Assembly: GCA_014376575.1 (NCBI GenBank) | Contig: JACMRF010000094.1 | Span: forward strand, 1 to 18,209 | From: Undibacterium sp. | GTDB taxonomy: Bacteria; Pseudomonadota; Gammaproteobacteria; Burkholderiales; Burkholderiaceae | Direction: 5' to 3' | Length of the DNA stretch: 18,209 bases | Part shown: one piece after another, positions 9,163 through 16,365 of the stretch | How the letters are laid out: each line of letters starts with the position of its first letter | Numbering within the stretch: the first letter of the stretch is position 1 | The notes under the pieces: generated by a model | What the model was told of the DNA's origin: nothing | The model's input: the letters and a program-made list of their open reading frames with translations, nothing else | The model's database searches: none | Translations under genes and position numbers: made by a program

Positions 9163-9178
9163 CTTAGTAAACGCTAAG
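9163..9178. promoter_or_regulatory. Candidate LysR-type operator dyad
   Basis: The sequence CTTAGTAAACGCTAAG has inverted arms CTTAG and CTAAG six bases apart and contains the T-N11-A pattern that LysR-type regulators bind. It lies about 245 bases upstream of the receptor start, in the gap shared with the lysR gene. Short AT-rich dyads occur by chance, so this is a candidate only. Confidence 0.3.
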
Positions 9179-9694
9179 TAACTAAAGAACTGTCGATGGA
9201 ATACAAGCCAGTTAATAACTTAAAGGCGTTAGTTTTAATACGAGTATCGGAGGAATACGTCTGACCATTTGAAAGTGGCGATAAATAAGCGTTTGTTGAA
9301 AAAACACCGTTGAAGTAACATAAAGGCAATTATTTTTTGTTCAATTGATCGATAAAAATGTTTTTAAGTACCGATTCTCAATATACGGCGCATAGTATCT
9401 TGCTCACCTCACCTCACCACAGAAAATGAATAATCTAGATCAAAGTCATTAAGAAACGTGATGGAGACATGCGTATAAAAAAATTAATTAAACAGCAACT
9501 CAACGCACTTATAATTTAGAACTTCGCTCCCAGCTCTGAGTTACGGTAAAGATATTGAAATATACTCAAATAATTAGCATAGATACGCATGCTCGTCTAT
9601 TCAAACTACAAAGCTCAAAATCTTCTATGGCTGAAAAACTAAATAAGATAATAAATTTAGACGCTATCATTAGTTTTAGTAATCAAATATGATG

Positions 9695-9706
9695 AAGATC
9701 GATCTT
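9695..9706. promoter_or_regulatory. Perfect 12-bp palindrome at the lysR start
   Basis: AAGATCGATCTT reads the same on both strands and ends 3 bases before the GTG start of the LysR gene, where the ribosome site should be. It may be an autoregulatory binding site or chance. Confidence 0.25.
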
Positions 9707-9709
9707 TAA

Positions 9710-10579
9710 GTGAGAAAAGCATTGAGAAATAGGAACCTTGATCTGGATTTACTTCGTAGTTTTGTTTCTGTTATAGAAAATGGCGGCTTCACTGCTGCAG
9801 CGGAATATTTGTGCCGCGCGCAGTCCACTGTTAGTGTTCAGGTAATACGTTTAGAGGAATTTGTCGGCCACAAATTACTTGAACGTAGCTACGGAAAAGT
9901 TGTAACTACAGAATATGGTGAGATTTTACTTAGCTATGCGCGCAGGATGTTAATGATCAATGATGAAACAATGCTGCGCATGGCTGATACCGGCATGCAA
10001 GGCACTTTGCGTTTGGGCGTAGTCGAGTATCTGGCGCCGCAACGGCTACCCGAAATCATCTCTAAATTACGCTCGGCCTATCCTCGCCTAGATTTACGAT
10101 TGAAAATCGATTTGAGCGGCAGCCTTAAACGCGATCTCGAAGAAGGCAAGTTAGATGTCGTCATCGCAGCCAAAACCGATGCAGATAATGGCGGCATTGT
10201 GCTCTTTGAAGAACAGCTGTGCTGGGCCGTTAGCCGGGACTCAGAGGTTGATCATTCTGCACCTCTTCCGATGGTGTTTTTGCCACAACCTTGCTTTTAT
10301 CGTCAAGCAGCAATCGACGCACTCGACAACATCGGCCGCGCTTGGGTATGCGCGGTTACAACGATGAATATTTCGGGAGTCCAGGCGGCTGTGGGTGCTG
10401 GTCTTGCCATCGGAGTCCTCAGCCGCACCTCGATGTTACCAAGCATGAAATCGCTAACTACTGACAAACAATTTCCGGCGCTACCAACTTTTCGCGTCGC
10501 GGTATTTTCAAGCAAGGGCGAACAACAATTGACCATCAAACCTTTAATCGATTTTATCGCACAGGAATTGGTTGGATAA
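9710..10579 (+). CDS. LysR-family transcriptional regulator
   Basis: A 289-residue LysR-type regulator. The winged helix-turn-helix is at about 11-70 (DLDLLRSFVSVIENGGFTAA, then AQSTVSVQVIRLEE), and a two-lobed effector-binding domain runs from about 97 to 285, beginning GTLRLGVVEYLAP. The family acts as a tetramer and usually controls a divergent neighbour plus itself. Here the divergent target would be the TonB receptor and the genes behind it. The start is uncertain. I give GTG at 9710, but a TTG at 9722 is also in frame and neither has a clear ribosome site. An in-frame ATG ATG at 9689 is cut off by a TAA at 9707-9709, directly before the GTG. The effector is unknown but is probably the cluster substrate or a breakdown product. 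Confidence 0.93.
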   Translation: MRKALRNRNLDLDLLRSFVSVIENGGFTAAAEYLCRAQSTVSVQVIRLEEFVGHKLLERSYGKVVTTEYGEILLSYARRMLMINDETMLRMADTGMQGTLRLGVVEYLAPQRLPEIISKLRSAYPRLDLRLKIDLSGSLKRDLEEGKLDVVIAAKTDADNGGIVLFEEQLCWAVSRDSEVDHSAPLPMVFLPQPCFYRQAAIDALDNIGRAWVCAVTTMNISGVQAAVGAGLAIGVLSRTSMLPSMKSLTTDKQFPALPTFRVAVFSSKGEQQLTIKPLIDFIAQELVG

Positions 10580-10614
10580 TTAAAAATCCCAGGTGACTGC
10601 CCATAGTTTTTGGC

Positions 10615-10653
10615 AATATATTGATTTTTTACCCTGCAAAAAATCAATATATT
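10615..10653. repeat. Perfect 16-bp inverted repeat with 7-base loop
   Basis: The arms are 10615-10630 (AATATATTGATTTTTT) and 10638-10653, exact reverse complements with no mismatch, around the loop ACCCTGC. It begins 36 bases after the lysR stop. The stem is almost all A/T and no T-run follows outside it, so it is not a classic terminator. It could still end transcription from either side, since lysR and the DUF445 gene converge here. It might instead be a protein-binding site. The rest of the 283-base gap (10580-10862) shows no gene I can support. Confidence 0.6.
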
Positions 10654-10862
10654 TCAAGACATGCTCCAAGGCACTATCGTTGATGGTGGAAGATTTAGGC
10701 TTTACTTTCTAATTAGGGCGTAGCTTTTCGAGGGCTTCTGGTTCGGCAAAAATATTCCTATCTGTAAGTCTTTTTGCGGAAAATTGAATTCAGCGTGAAT
10801 ACGTCGCTCCTCCTTGATGAGTATATTCATATTGATGGGTTCAGGCAAACTTGATTTTTAAT

Positions 10863-12152
10863 TTATGCGGAAAAAAACAATACCATCGCGTGCAGAGCGA
10901 CACCAATCAAACCGCCGACCACCGTCCCATTAATGCGGATGTATTGCAAATCGCTGCCAACGCTCAATTCAAGCTCGCGTACTAACTCACTGTCGTCCCA
11001 TTGTTTAACTGTGCTAGAGATATGTTGCGTAATCGTGTCGCGCAGATCAATTGCCATACTACGCGCAGCGTCGGCCATATGATCGTTAATTGAATCTCGT
11101 AAGGCAGGATTCTCGGCTAACCATTGGCCTGTGCGCTGAGCGCCACTTACAATTTTTTCACGTAATGATGAGTCATTTTTTGCAAAATCGATACGAAGCC
11201 AATTTTTGAATTGAGTCCACAAACCGTCAATATAATGCGCAGCTTCTGGTGAGGCTAATAATTGATCTTTCCAGCTATTTATTTTCTGATGAAATATAGG
11301 ATCATTTTTCATTCGTTCCAAAAACTCCTCAACCACATCATCGAATTGTTTCCGACGTGGATGATGAGGATCGTCGCCGATATCATGTAACCAACGGTTA
11401 ATACTCATCACTAGGGAATTGGAAATTTTTAAACTGAACTCATCGGTATTCGTTACCATACCCAGCATTTGTAATAGGCTTGGATATTCACGTCCGGAGA
11501 CTTCGAGAATCATGGTTGCAAGAGTCTTTTGGGTGTCGGGGTCATCAAGCGCCATTGCTAGCTTTTTGAGCGCTTCGTTTAAAAGCAATTGATGTCTATT
11601 GTCTTGCGTCAGGATACCGAGCAAATTCCCTACCGTCTGACCTAAGTTCATTTGCTGCACGTTATGCTGAATCATCTTTTGCAAAGCAGCTTGCACTCTA
11701 GCATCATCAATAAAATCAAGACCATTAACTAACATCGTCACAATTTTATCTGCGAAAAGCTCAGCGTTGACAGGAACACTTAACCAACTCGCTATTTTTT
11801 GAGCTGGATCGAAATTTCTAATTTTCTCGACCAACGTATCGGTCGCTAAAAATTTATCGCGTACAAACGTGGCAAGATTATCGGCGATGCGTACTTTGTT
11901 TTGCGGAATGATTGCCGTATGCGGAATTGGCAAACCCATCGGCCGTTTAAATAAGGCGACTACTGCAAACCAATCGGCCAATGCGCCTATCATCGCGGCC
12001 TCGGCAAAAGCGGCAACCCAAGCCCATATTCCTATACTTTGTTGCGCGCGCGCGAATATGAATAGACCAGCAACTAAAATTAGCATCCCTGTAGCGAAGC
12101 GCTTCATGTTTTTTAATTGCTGCAATTTATCAATAGTATTCATGAGTTTCAT
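10863..12152 (-). CDS. DUF445-family membrane protein (YjiN type)
   Basis: A 429-residue protein of the DUF445 family, which includes E. coli YjiN; no biochemical function is established. Two N-terminal membrane segments lie at about 19-35 and 42-67. They run into the family signature ADWFAVVALFKRPMGLPIPH (59-78), then TAIIPQNKVRIADNL. A long helical central region follows (about 90-400). The tail YIRINGTVVGGLIGVALHA (about 404-422) is the last membrane helix. The middle is likely a soluble helical stalk, on one side of the inner membrane. The start could be ATG 12152 or the ATG three codons later; neither has a strong ribosome site. It is divergent from the helicase gene across a 236-base gap and convergent with lysR, so it appears to be a single-gene unit. 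Confidence 0.9.
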   Translation of the reverse strand: MKLMNTIDKLQQLKNMKRFATGMLILVAGLFIFARAQQSIGIWAWVAAFAEAAMIGALADWFAVVALFKRPMGLPIPHTAIIPQNKVRIADNLATFVRDKFLATDTLVEKIRNFDPAQKIASWLSVPVNAELFADKIVTMLVNGLDFIDDARVQAALQKMIQHNVQQMNLGQTVGNLLGILTQDNRHQLLLNEALKKLAMALDDPDTQKTLATMILEVSGREYPSLLQMLGMVTNTDEFSLKISNSLVMSINRWLHDIGDDPHHPRRKQFDDVVEEFLERMKNDPIFHQKINSWKDQLLASPEAAHYIDGLWTQFKNWLRIDFAKNDSSLREKIVSGAQRTGQWLAENPALRDSINDHMADAARSMAIDLRDTITQHISSTVKQWDDSELVRELELSVGSDLQYIRINGTVVGGLIGVALHAMVLFFSA

Positions 12153-12225
12153 TTTTTTACTTTATTAATATTTTTATATTTTACGTTGATGTGCTTATTG
12201 AGTCCAATCGCATCATACTAGCCGG

Positions 12226-12242
12226 ATCGCTTTAAAAGCGAT
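12226..12242. repeat. Palindrome in the DUF445/helicase divergent gap
   Basis: ATCGCTTTAAAAGCGAT has perfect 8-bp arms around one central A. It lies between two divergent genes, 74 bases from the DUF445 start and 146 from the helicase start, so it is a candidate operator. No T-run follows on either strand to make it a terminator. Confidence 0.4.
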
Positions 12243-12388
12243 AAAACAGTTTGCAATAAATTCAAATCCAAAAGCAAATTGAAACCCAAGGATATAGACT
12301 AAAATATGTACTCATTGAGCTTAGGTATTTGTAAATATTTAGCGCTCTTTTGGTAATTTCACCCACATCATTCTAAGCAAATTACGCA

Positions 12389-13651
12389 ATGTCATTTTCA
12401 ACCCTGGGACTATCCCCTGCACTCATTCATGCGGTACGTGAAAACGCTTATTCTGATCCAAGTGCGGTACAGAGTAGCGCTATTCCCGCGATTTTGGCTG
12501 GACGCGACATATTAGTTTCCGCTCAGACTGGATCAGGCAAGACTGCAGCGTTTTGTTTGCCAGCGCTACAGTTTTTGCAAGACCATCCGCACACGTCATC
12601 ACGCTTAGTACAAACCCTGATTTTGGTTCCCACTCGTGAACTTGCTGCGCAAGTAGGAGAAACATTGCGTGTATTCGCACAACACTTACCTCATCCGGTG
12701 AAATTAGCTGTGATATTTGGCGGTGTATCGATTAATACGCAGATGCTGCATTTACGCGGTGGTGCAGACATTGTTATTAGCACACCGGGCCGTCTACTTG
12801 ATTTAGTTGAACAAAATGCGGTGAAATTATCCAATATTCGTCATTTGATTTTGGATGAGGCTGACCGCTTGCTTGATTTGGGTTTTTCTGACGAGATTGG
12901 ACGCATCCTTTCGTTATTGCCGGCAAAAAGACAAAATTTATTTTTTTCAGCAACGATTTCTACTGAAGTTGAAGCGCTAGCTCAACATCTTTTACGCGAT
13001 CCATTAAGAATAGAAGTTGAATCTACCAATATTGATACGCCGGACATTACACAACGCGCGATAGTCATTGATGCCAGGCGACGCACACAATTGTTACGCT
13101 ATTTAATTGATACTGAAAAATGGTCGCGGGTCTTGGTGTTTGTGGCGACCAAATACGCCGCAGAATTAGTAGCGACGAAACTACGGCGCGTAGGTTTTAA
13201 TGCAGAACCGTTTCACGGTGAGCTTAGTCAAGGCAAACGTAGTCAGGTGTTAATGGATTTCAAGGCATCCCGAGTCAAGGTTGTCGTAGCGACTGATGTC
13301 GCTGCGCGCGGTATCGACATCAGTAATCTACCAGTCGTCGTTAATTACGATTTACCTCGATCCAGCGATGACTACACGCACCGCATCGGTCGCACAGGTC
13401 GCGCTGGAGAGACCGGCATAGCAATCAGTTTTATTTGCTCGGATAGCGCAAACGAAGCGCATTTTAGATTAATAGAACAGCGTCATCATCAAAAAATAAG
13501 CCGTGAACATATCGAGGGTTTCGAACCAACTTCCATCGCTGAAAATGTCACTGAAATGGCAATAGATATGAACGGCGGAATCAAAGGAAAGCGTCCAAGT
13601 AAAAAAGATAAGTTACGTACTCTAGCCAATACCTTGAACAAAGAAGTTTAG
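12389..13651 (+). CDS. DEAD-box ATP-dependent RNA helicase, RhlE-like
   Basis: A 420-residue helicase with every DEAD-box motif in order: F3 and Q28 of the Q motif, motif I AQTGSGKT (45-52), Ia PTRELA (81-86), GG (111-112), TPGR (132-135), DEAD (156-159), SAT (187-189), ATDVAARGID (301-310) and HRIGRTGR (331-338). It unwinds short RNA duplexes using ATP, in ribosome assembly or RNA decay. The tail after about 375 is short and ends in a basic KGKRPSKKDK patch, which would bind RNA without a specific fold. The overall pattern is closest to the RhlE group, but the bacterial subgroups are hard to separate by eye, so I give no symbol. The ydiK gene follows 38 bases downstream. The ribosome site before the ATG is weak. 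Confidence 0.95.
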   Translation: MSFSTLGLSPALIHAVRENAYSDPSAVQSSAIPAILAGRDILVSAQTGSGKTAAFCLPALQFLQDHPHTSSRLVQTLILVPTRELAAQVGETLRVFAQHLPHPVKLAVIFGGVSINTQMLHLRGGADIVISTPGRLLDLVEQNAVKLSNIRHLILDEADRLLDLGFSDEIGRILSLLPAKRQNLFFSATISTEVEALAQHLLRDPLRIEVESTNIDTPDITQRAIVIDARRRTQLLRYLIDTEKWSRVLVFVATKYAAELVATKLRRVGFNAEPFHGELSQGKRSQVLMDFKASRVKVVVATDVAARGIDISNLPVVVNYDLPRSSDDYTHRIGRTGRAGETGIAISFICSDSANEAHFRLIEQRHHQKISREHIEGFEPTSIAENVTEMAIDMNGGIKGKRPSKKDKLRTLANTLNKEV

Positions 13652-13689
13652 TACTTTAACAATTTCGCCTATTTTTTAAAGAGACTCTT

Positions 13690-14790
13690 ATGTCTGAAAT
13701 TAAAAATGACCTCACGCGCACGACTTTAGCAATCATTTGTATTTTATTGTTCATCTCTGCGTCGTTATGGGTTTTACGGCCTTTTCTGGCTGCGGCAGTA
13801 TGGGCCACAATGATCGTAGTATCTACTTGGCCAATGCTAAAAACATTAGAACGACGACTGGGCGGTCGGCGCGGATTAGCCGTCGCTTGCATGACGTTGG
13901 GCATGCTTCTTCTGCTCGTCATCCCGCTATGGCTAGCAATCGATACCATTGTCAATCATGCAGAAGATATCGTTAATTTAGCAAAAAAACTGACGAATTC
14001 AGGATTTCCGCCGCCCCCTGAATGGGTCACTAGCATGCCATTTTTAGGAGATAAAATTTCCTCGTTTTGGATTCAAATAACGGATGCCGGCGCCCAAGGC
14101 CTAGTGACGAAAGCGGAGCCTTATGCCACTCAGGCTGGCACTTGGGTTCTTTCACAAGTGGGTAGTTTAGGCTACCTACTTTTCCAATTTTTACTCATCG
14201 TCAGTTTGTCGGCTATTCTTTATACAAACGGTGAAAATGGTGCCGTCATTGTTAGGCGCTTTGGGTGCCGTTTAGCTGGAGTGAATGGGGAAAACGCCGT
14301 TATTTTAGCGGGTGGCGCTATTCGTGGTGTTGCCCTAGGTGTTGGCGTTACTGCAATCGTACAAACCATACTTGGTGGCATTGGTCTGGCGATTTCTGGA
14401 GTGCCATTTGCGTCGCTGCTTTCGGCATTGATGCTAATGCTTTGCTTTGCGCAATTAGGTCCATCACTGGTTCTTTTTCCTGCTGTTGCCTGGATGTTTT
14501 GGATGGGCTATGTAGGATGGGCAATTTTTCTTTTAGTGTGGAGTATCGTCGTTGTTTTATTGGATAATTTTTTGCGCCCGGTGCTAATAAGAAAGGGTGC
14601 CGATTTACCATTACTGCTCATTTTTTCCGGCGTCATCGGCGGAATGCTTGGTTTCGGTCTCATCGGAATTTTCATTGGGCCAGTGGTATTGGCGGTGACC
14701 TACACACTTTTTAAGGCGTGGACTGAAGACGAATTAGATAATAAAATTATTCCTGATAAGTCATCAATATCAGAGCACACGATAAGCTAG
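13690..14790 (+). CDS. ydiK: AI-2E-family transporter YdiK
   Basis: A 366-residue membrane protein of the AI-2E/PerM exporter family that matches E. coli YdiK from memory over most of its length. Shared blocks include STWPML (45-50), GGIGLAISGVPFASLL (229-244), QLGP (255-258) and DNFLRPVLIRKGADLPL (292-308), then SGVIGG and GIFIGPV. About eight membrane segments are visible, with a soluble stretch at about 85-150 between them, as in the family. The transported substrate of YdiK is not established; the AI-2 name comes from a family member. A modest AAGAGA site precedes the ATG. It is probably co-transcribed with the helicase. Its last 21 bases overlap the 3' end of pssA on the other strand. 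Confidence 0.93.
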   Translation: MSEIKNDLTRTTLAIICILLFISASLWVLRPFLAAAVWATMIVVSTWPMLKTLERRLGGRRGLAVACMTLGMLLLLVIPLWLAIDTIVNHAEDIVNLAKKLTNSGFPPPPEWVTSMPFLGDKISSFWIQITDAGAQGLVTKAEPYATQAGTWVLSQVGSLGYLLFQFLLIVSLSAILYTNGENGAVIVRRFGCRLAGVNGENAVILAGGAIRGVALGVGVTAIVQTILGGIGLAISGVPFASLLSALMLMLCFAQLGPSLVLFPAVAWMFWMGYVGWAIFLLVWSIVVVLLDNFLRPVLIRKGADLPLLLIFSGVIGGMLGFGLIGIFIGPVVLAVTYTLFKAWTEDELDNKIIPDKSSISEHTIS

Positions 14791-16134
14791 ACGATCCATC
14801 ATGGTTCTACTTAAGCGGCTAAGTAGTTTGCGAACATCGTTTGGATAATCAGATATTTGCTGGAGCTCGGTGTAACGGGATATTTGTGTTGTATGTTGAT
14901 AAATACTCGCGAGTTCTGCCTGTTTTTGCTTCGCCAGTTCTTGCTTGGGATCATTAATCAACAGAGCGTTTTCTAAATCAAGGCGAAATGCTCTTGGGTT
15001 TAAATTGTTGCCTGTCATGAGACTATATTGATCGTCTATCCACAAGCCTTTAAGATGATAGGTGTTTTCTTCATCGCTCCACAAATGCAAGTTGAGCTGT
15101 CGACGATCTAAAGCGCCTTGATGCGTCTTTGCAAAACGACGAAGCTTAGACTCATACAAATACGGTAGCGCCGTAATAATCTTAAAAGGCTGATCCGGAG
15201 AAACAAAAAAGTCGTTTGCTGTTTTGTCGCCGACGATAATATCTATCTTTACTCCACGTTCTAAGGCGCGATTAATCTCCCGTGTGACCGCCAATGGAAA
15301 ATTAAAGTACGGAGTACAAATTGTAATCTGCTGTTTACTGGCAGCCAACAACTGGCAAATAACTCGATTAAGAGGATTGTTTTTACCTACCCCAACCAAG
15401 GGCGTGACCGTCAGGCCTGGTTCTGCGTTCTGTTTTCGCCTATCGTCAGACATGGGTTCTGGCACAATATAGCGCGCTCGTTTTAGATGTTCTCTAAAAC
15501 TGCGAATGTCACGTTTTATGCTGCGGGTAGTCGGAATCGCTGCTTGGTCAAGTCTATGTACGGCAGTTGCCATCAAAATATGTTGCTGAATAAACTGCAC
15601 CATGGAGTGAGCGAGTGCTTTGTTTTTCAGTATTAAATATCGATCATGTCTGTATGTATCTTGTTTGTGCAAATACACATTATTCAGACTGGCGCCGCTA
15701 TAGATCACGTTATCGTCAATGATAAAACCCTTTAAATGCCAGACACCAAAAAGTTCTCGCGTTTGCACGGGTACGCCATAAATGGGAACAATACTGGCAT
15801 GCGATGTCGATTGTTCTTGGTACCAGGCAACATTGCCCTCTTGTTTACCTGCGCCGATCAAGCCTCGCTGCGCTCTATGCCAATCAACAAGTACCCTAAC
15901 ATCCAATGCTGGCCTCACTGTTTTTGCAGCATGCAATGCATCAAGAATTTCAGCACCTGCCTCGTCTTGTTGCAGGTACAGGCTACACAGGTAGATACGT
16001 TGTTTAGCGATCGCAATTTTTTCCAGTAAATCGATGCGAAATTCAATGGCGCGATGTAGAACTTGCACTGAATCGGCATTTAACGGAAAGCTTGGTAGCA
16101 GATCGAAGCTTACGCCAGATGAAAAAAGAGTCAT
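14770..16134 (-). CDS. pssA: CDP-diacylglycerol-serine O-phosphatidyltransferase PssA (PLD type)
   Basis: A 454-residue phosphatidylserine synthase of the phospholipase-D superfamily, against 451 in E. coli, with close resemblance along its whole length. It makes phosphatidylserine from CDP-diacylglycerol and L-serine, the first step to phosphatidylethanolamine, at the inner face of the membrane. Both HxKx4D motifs are intact: H133/K135/D140 (HLKGFIID) and H360/K362/D367 (HLKGLWID), each followed by its partner loop, YSGASLNN and TGNNLNPRA. Other E. coli-like blocks are RVLVDWHRAQRG (80-91), TICTPYFN and VGDKTANDF. It has no signal peptide and is a peripheral enzyme in E. coli. The ATG is the only plausible start but has no clear ribosome site. 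It is convergent with ydiK (21-base overlap) and divergent from the NRPS gene. Confidence 0.96.
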   Translation of the reverse strand: MTLFSSGVSFDLLPSFPLNADSVQVLHRAIEFRIDLLEKIAIAKQRIYLCSLYLQQDEAGAEILDALHAAKTVRPALDVRVLVDWHRAQRGLIGAGKQEGNVAWYQEQSTSHASIVPIYGVPVQTRELFGVWHLKGFIIDDNVIYSGASLNNVYLHKQDTYRHDRYLILKNKALAHSMVQFIQQHILMATAVHRLDQAAIPTTRSIKRDIRSFREHLKRARYIVPEPMSDDRRKQNAEPGLTVTPLVGVGKNNPLNRVICQLLAASKQQITICTPYFNFPLAVTREINRALERGVKIDIIVGDKTANDFFVSPDQPFKIITALPYLYESKLRRFAKTHQGALDRRQLNLHLWSDEENTYHLKGLWIDDQYSLMTGNNLNPRAFRLDLENALLINDPKQELAKQKQAELASIYQHTTQISRYTELQQISDYPNDVRKLLSRLSRTMMDRLAYRVL

Positions 16135-16365
16135 GAATAGTTCAAGTTAGATTAAAGAATACGATAACTATAATGGCACTTCCATGTAGTTGGCGATATG
16201 TCTTTGCCAAAAATCTACTTACTAATTTTAAACAGCATTGCACGAAAACTTAAATTCAATATTTATAGAGAAAATGATGTTCGCCGCGATCAGATCAAGA
16301 AAGTAAAAATATCGCTAGGTTTAGCTGATTTATAATGCGCCATTAACCTACGCGATTCACTTTTC
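16135..16365. promoter_or_regulatory. Divergent promoter region of pssA and the NRPS gene
   Basis: This 231-base AT-rich gap must drive both genes. A consensus TATAAT is at 16331-16336 on the plus strand, 29 bases before the NRPS ATG, which would leave a leader of only about 23 bases. No good -35 box is seen at the right distance and no extended -10 TG is present, so an activator may be needed. I found no clear promoter for pssA. Confidence 0.4.

Larger units (their letters stand above)
8919..9709. other. Long AT-rich divergent control region
   Basis: This 791-base gap lies between the TonB receptor gene (minus) and the LysR gene (plus) and must hold both promoters. I see no convincing -35/-10 pair on either strand and no Fur-box-like site. 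A 63-codon plus-strand frame (8957-9148) has no family look and I treat it as chance. The tract holds short dyads (listed separately) and three tandem CTCAC units at 9403-9417. At this length it may also hold a small RNA or decayed coding sequence, but I cannot support either. Confidence 0.6.

Noticed and set aside
9403..9417. Three CTCAC units as a CRISPR-like or microsatellite array
   Set aside because: Only three 5-base units with no spacers; most likely chance.
10615..10653. Classic rho-independent terminator
   Set aside because: The stem is almost purely A/T and is not followed by a T-run on either strand, so I list it as an inverted repeat only.
10702..10830. Minus-strand frame of 42 codons in the gap after lysR
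   Set aside because: It has an ATG but no ribosome site, and the protein (begins MNILIKEERRIHAEF) is not recognisable. It could be a gene remnant, but that cannot be supported.
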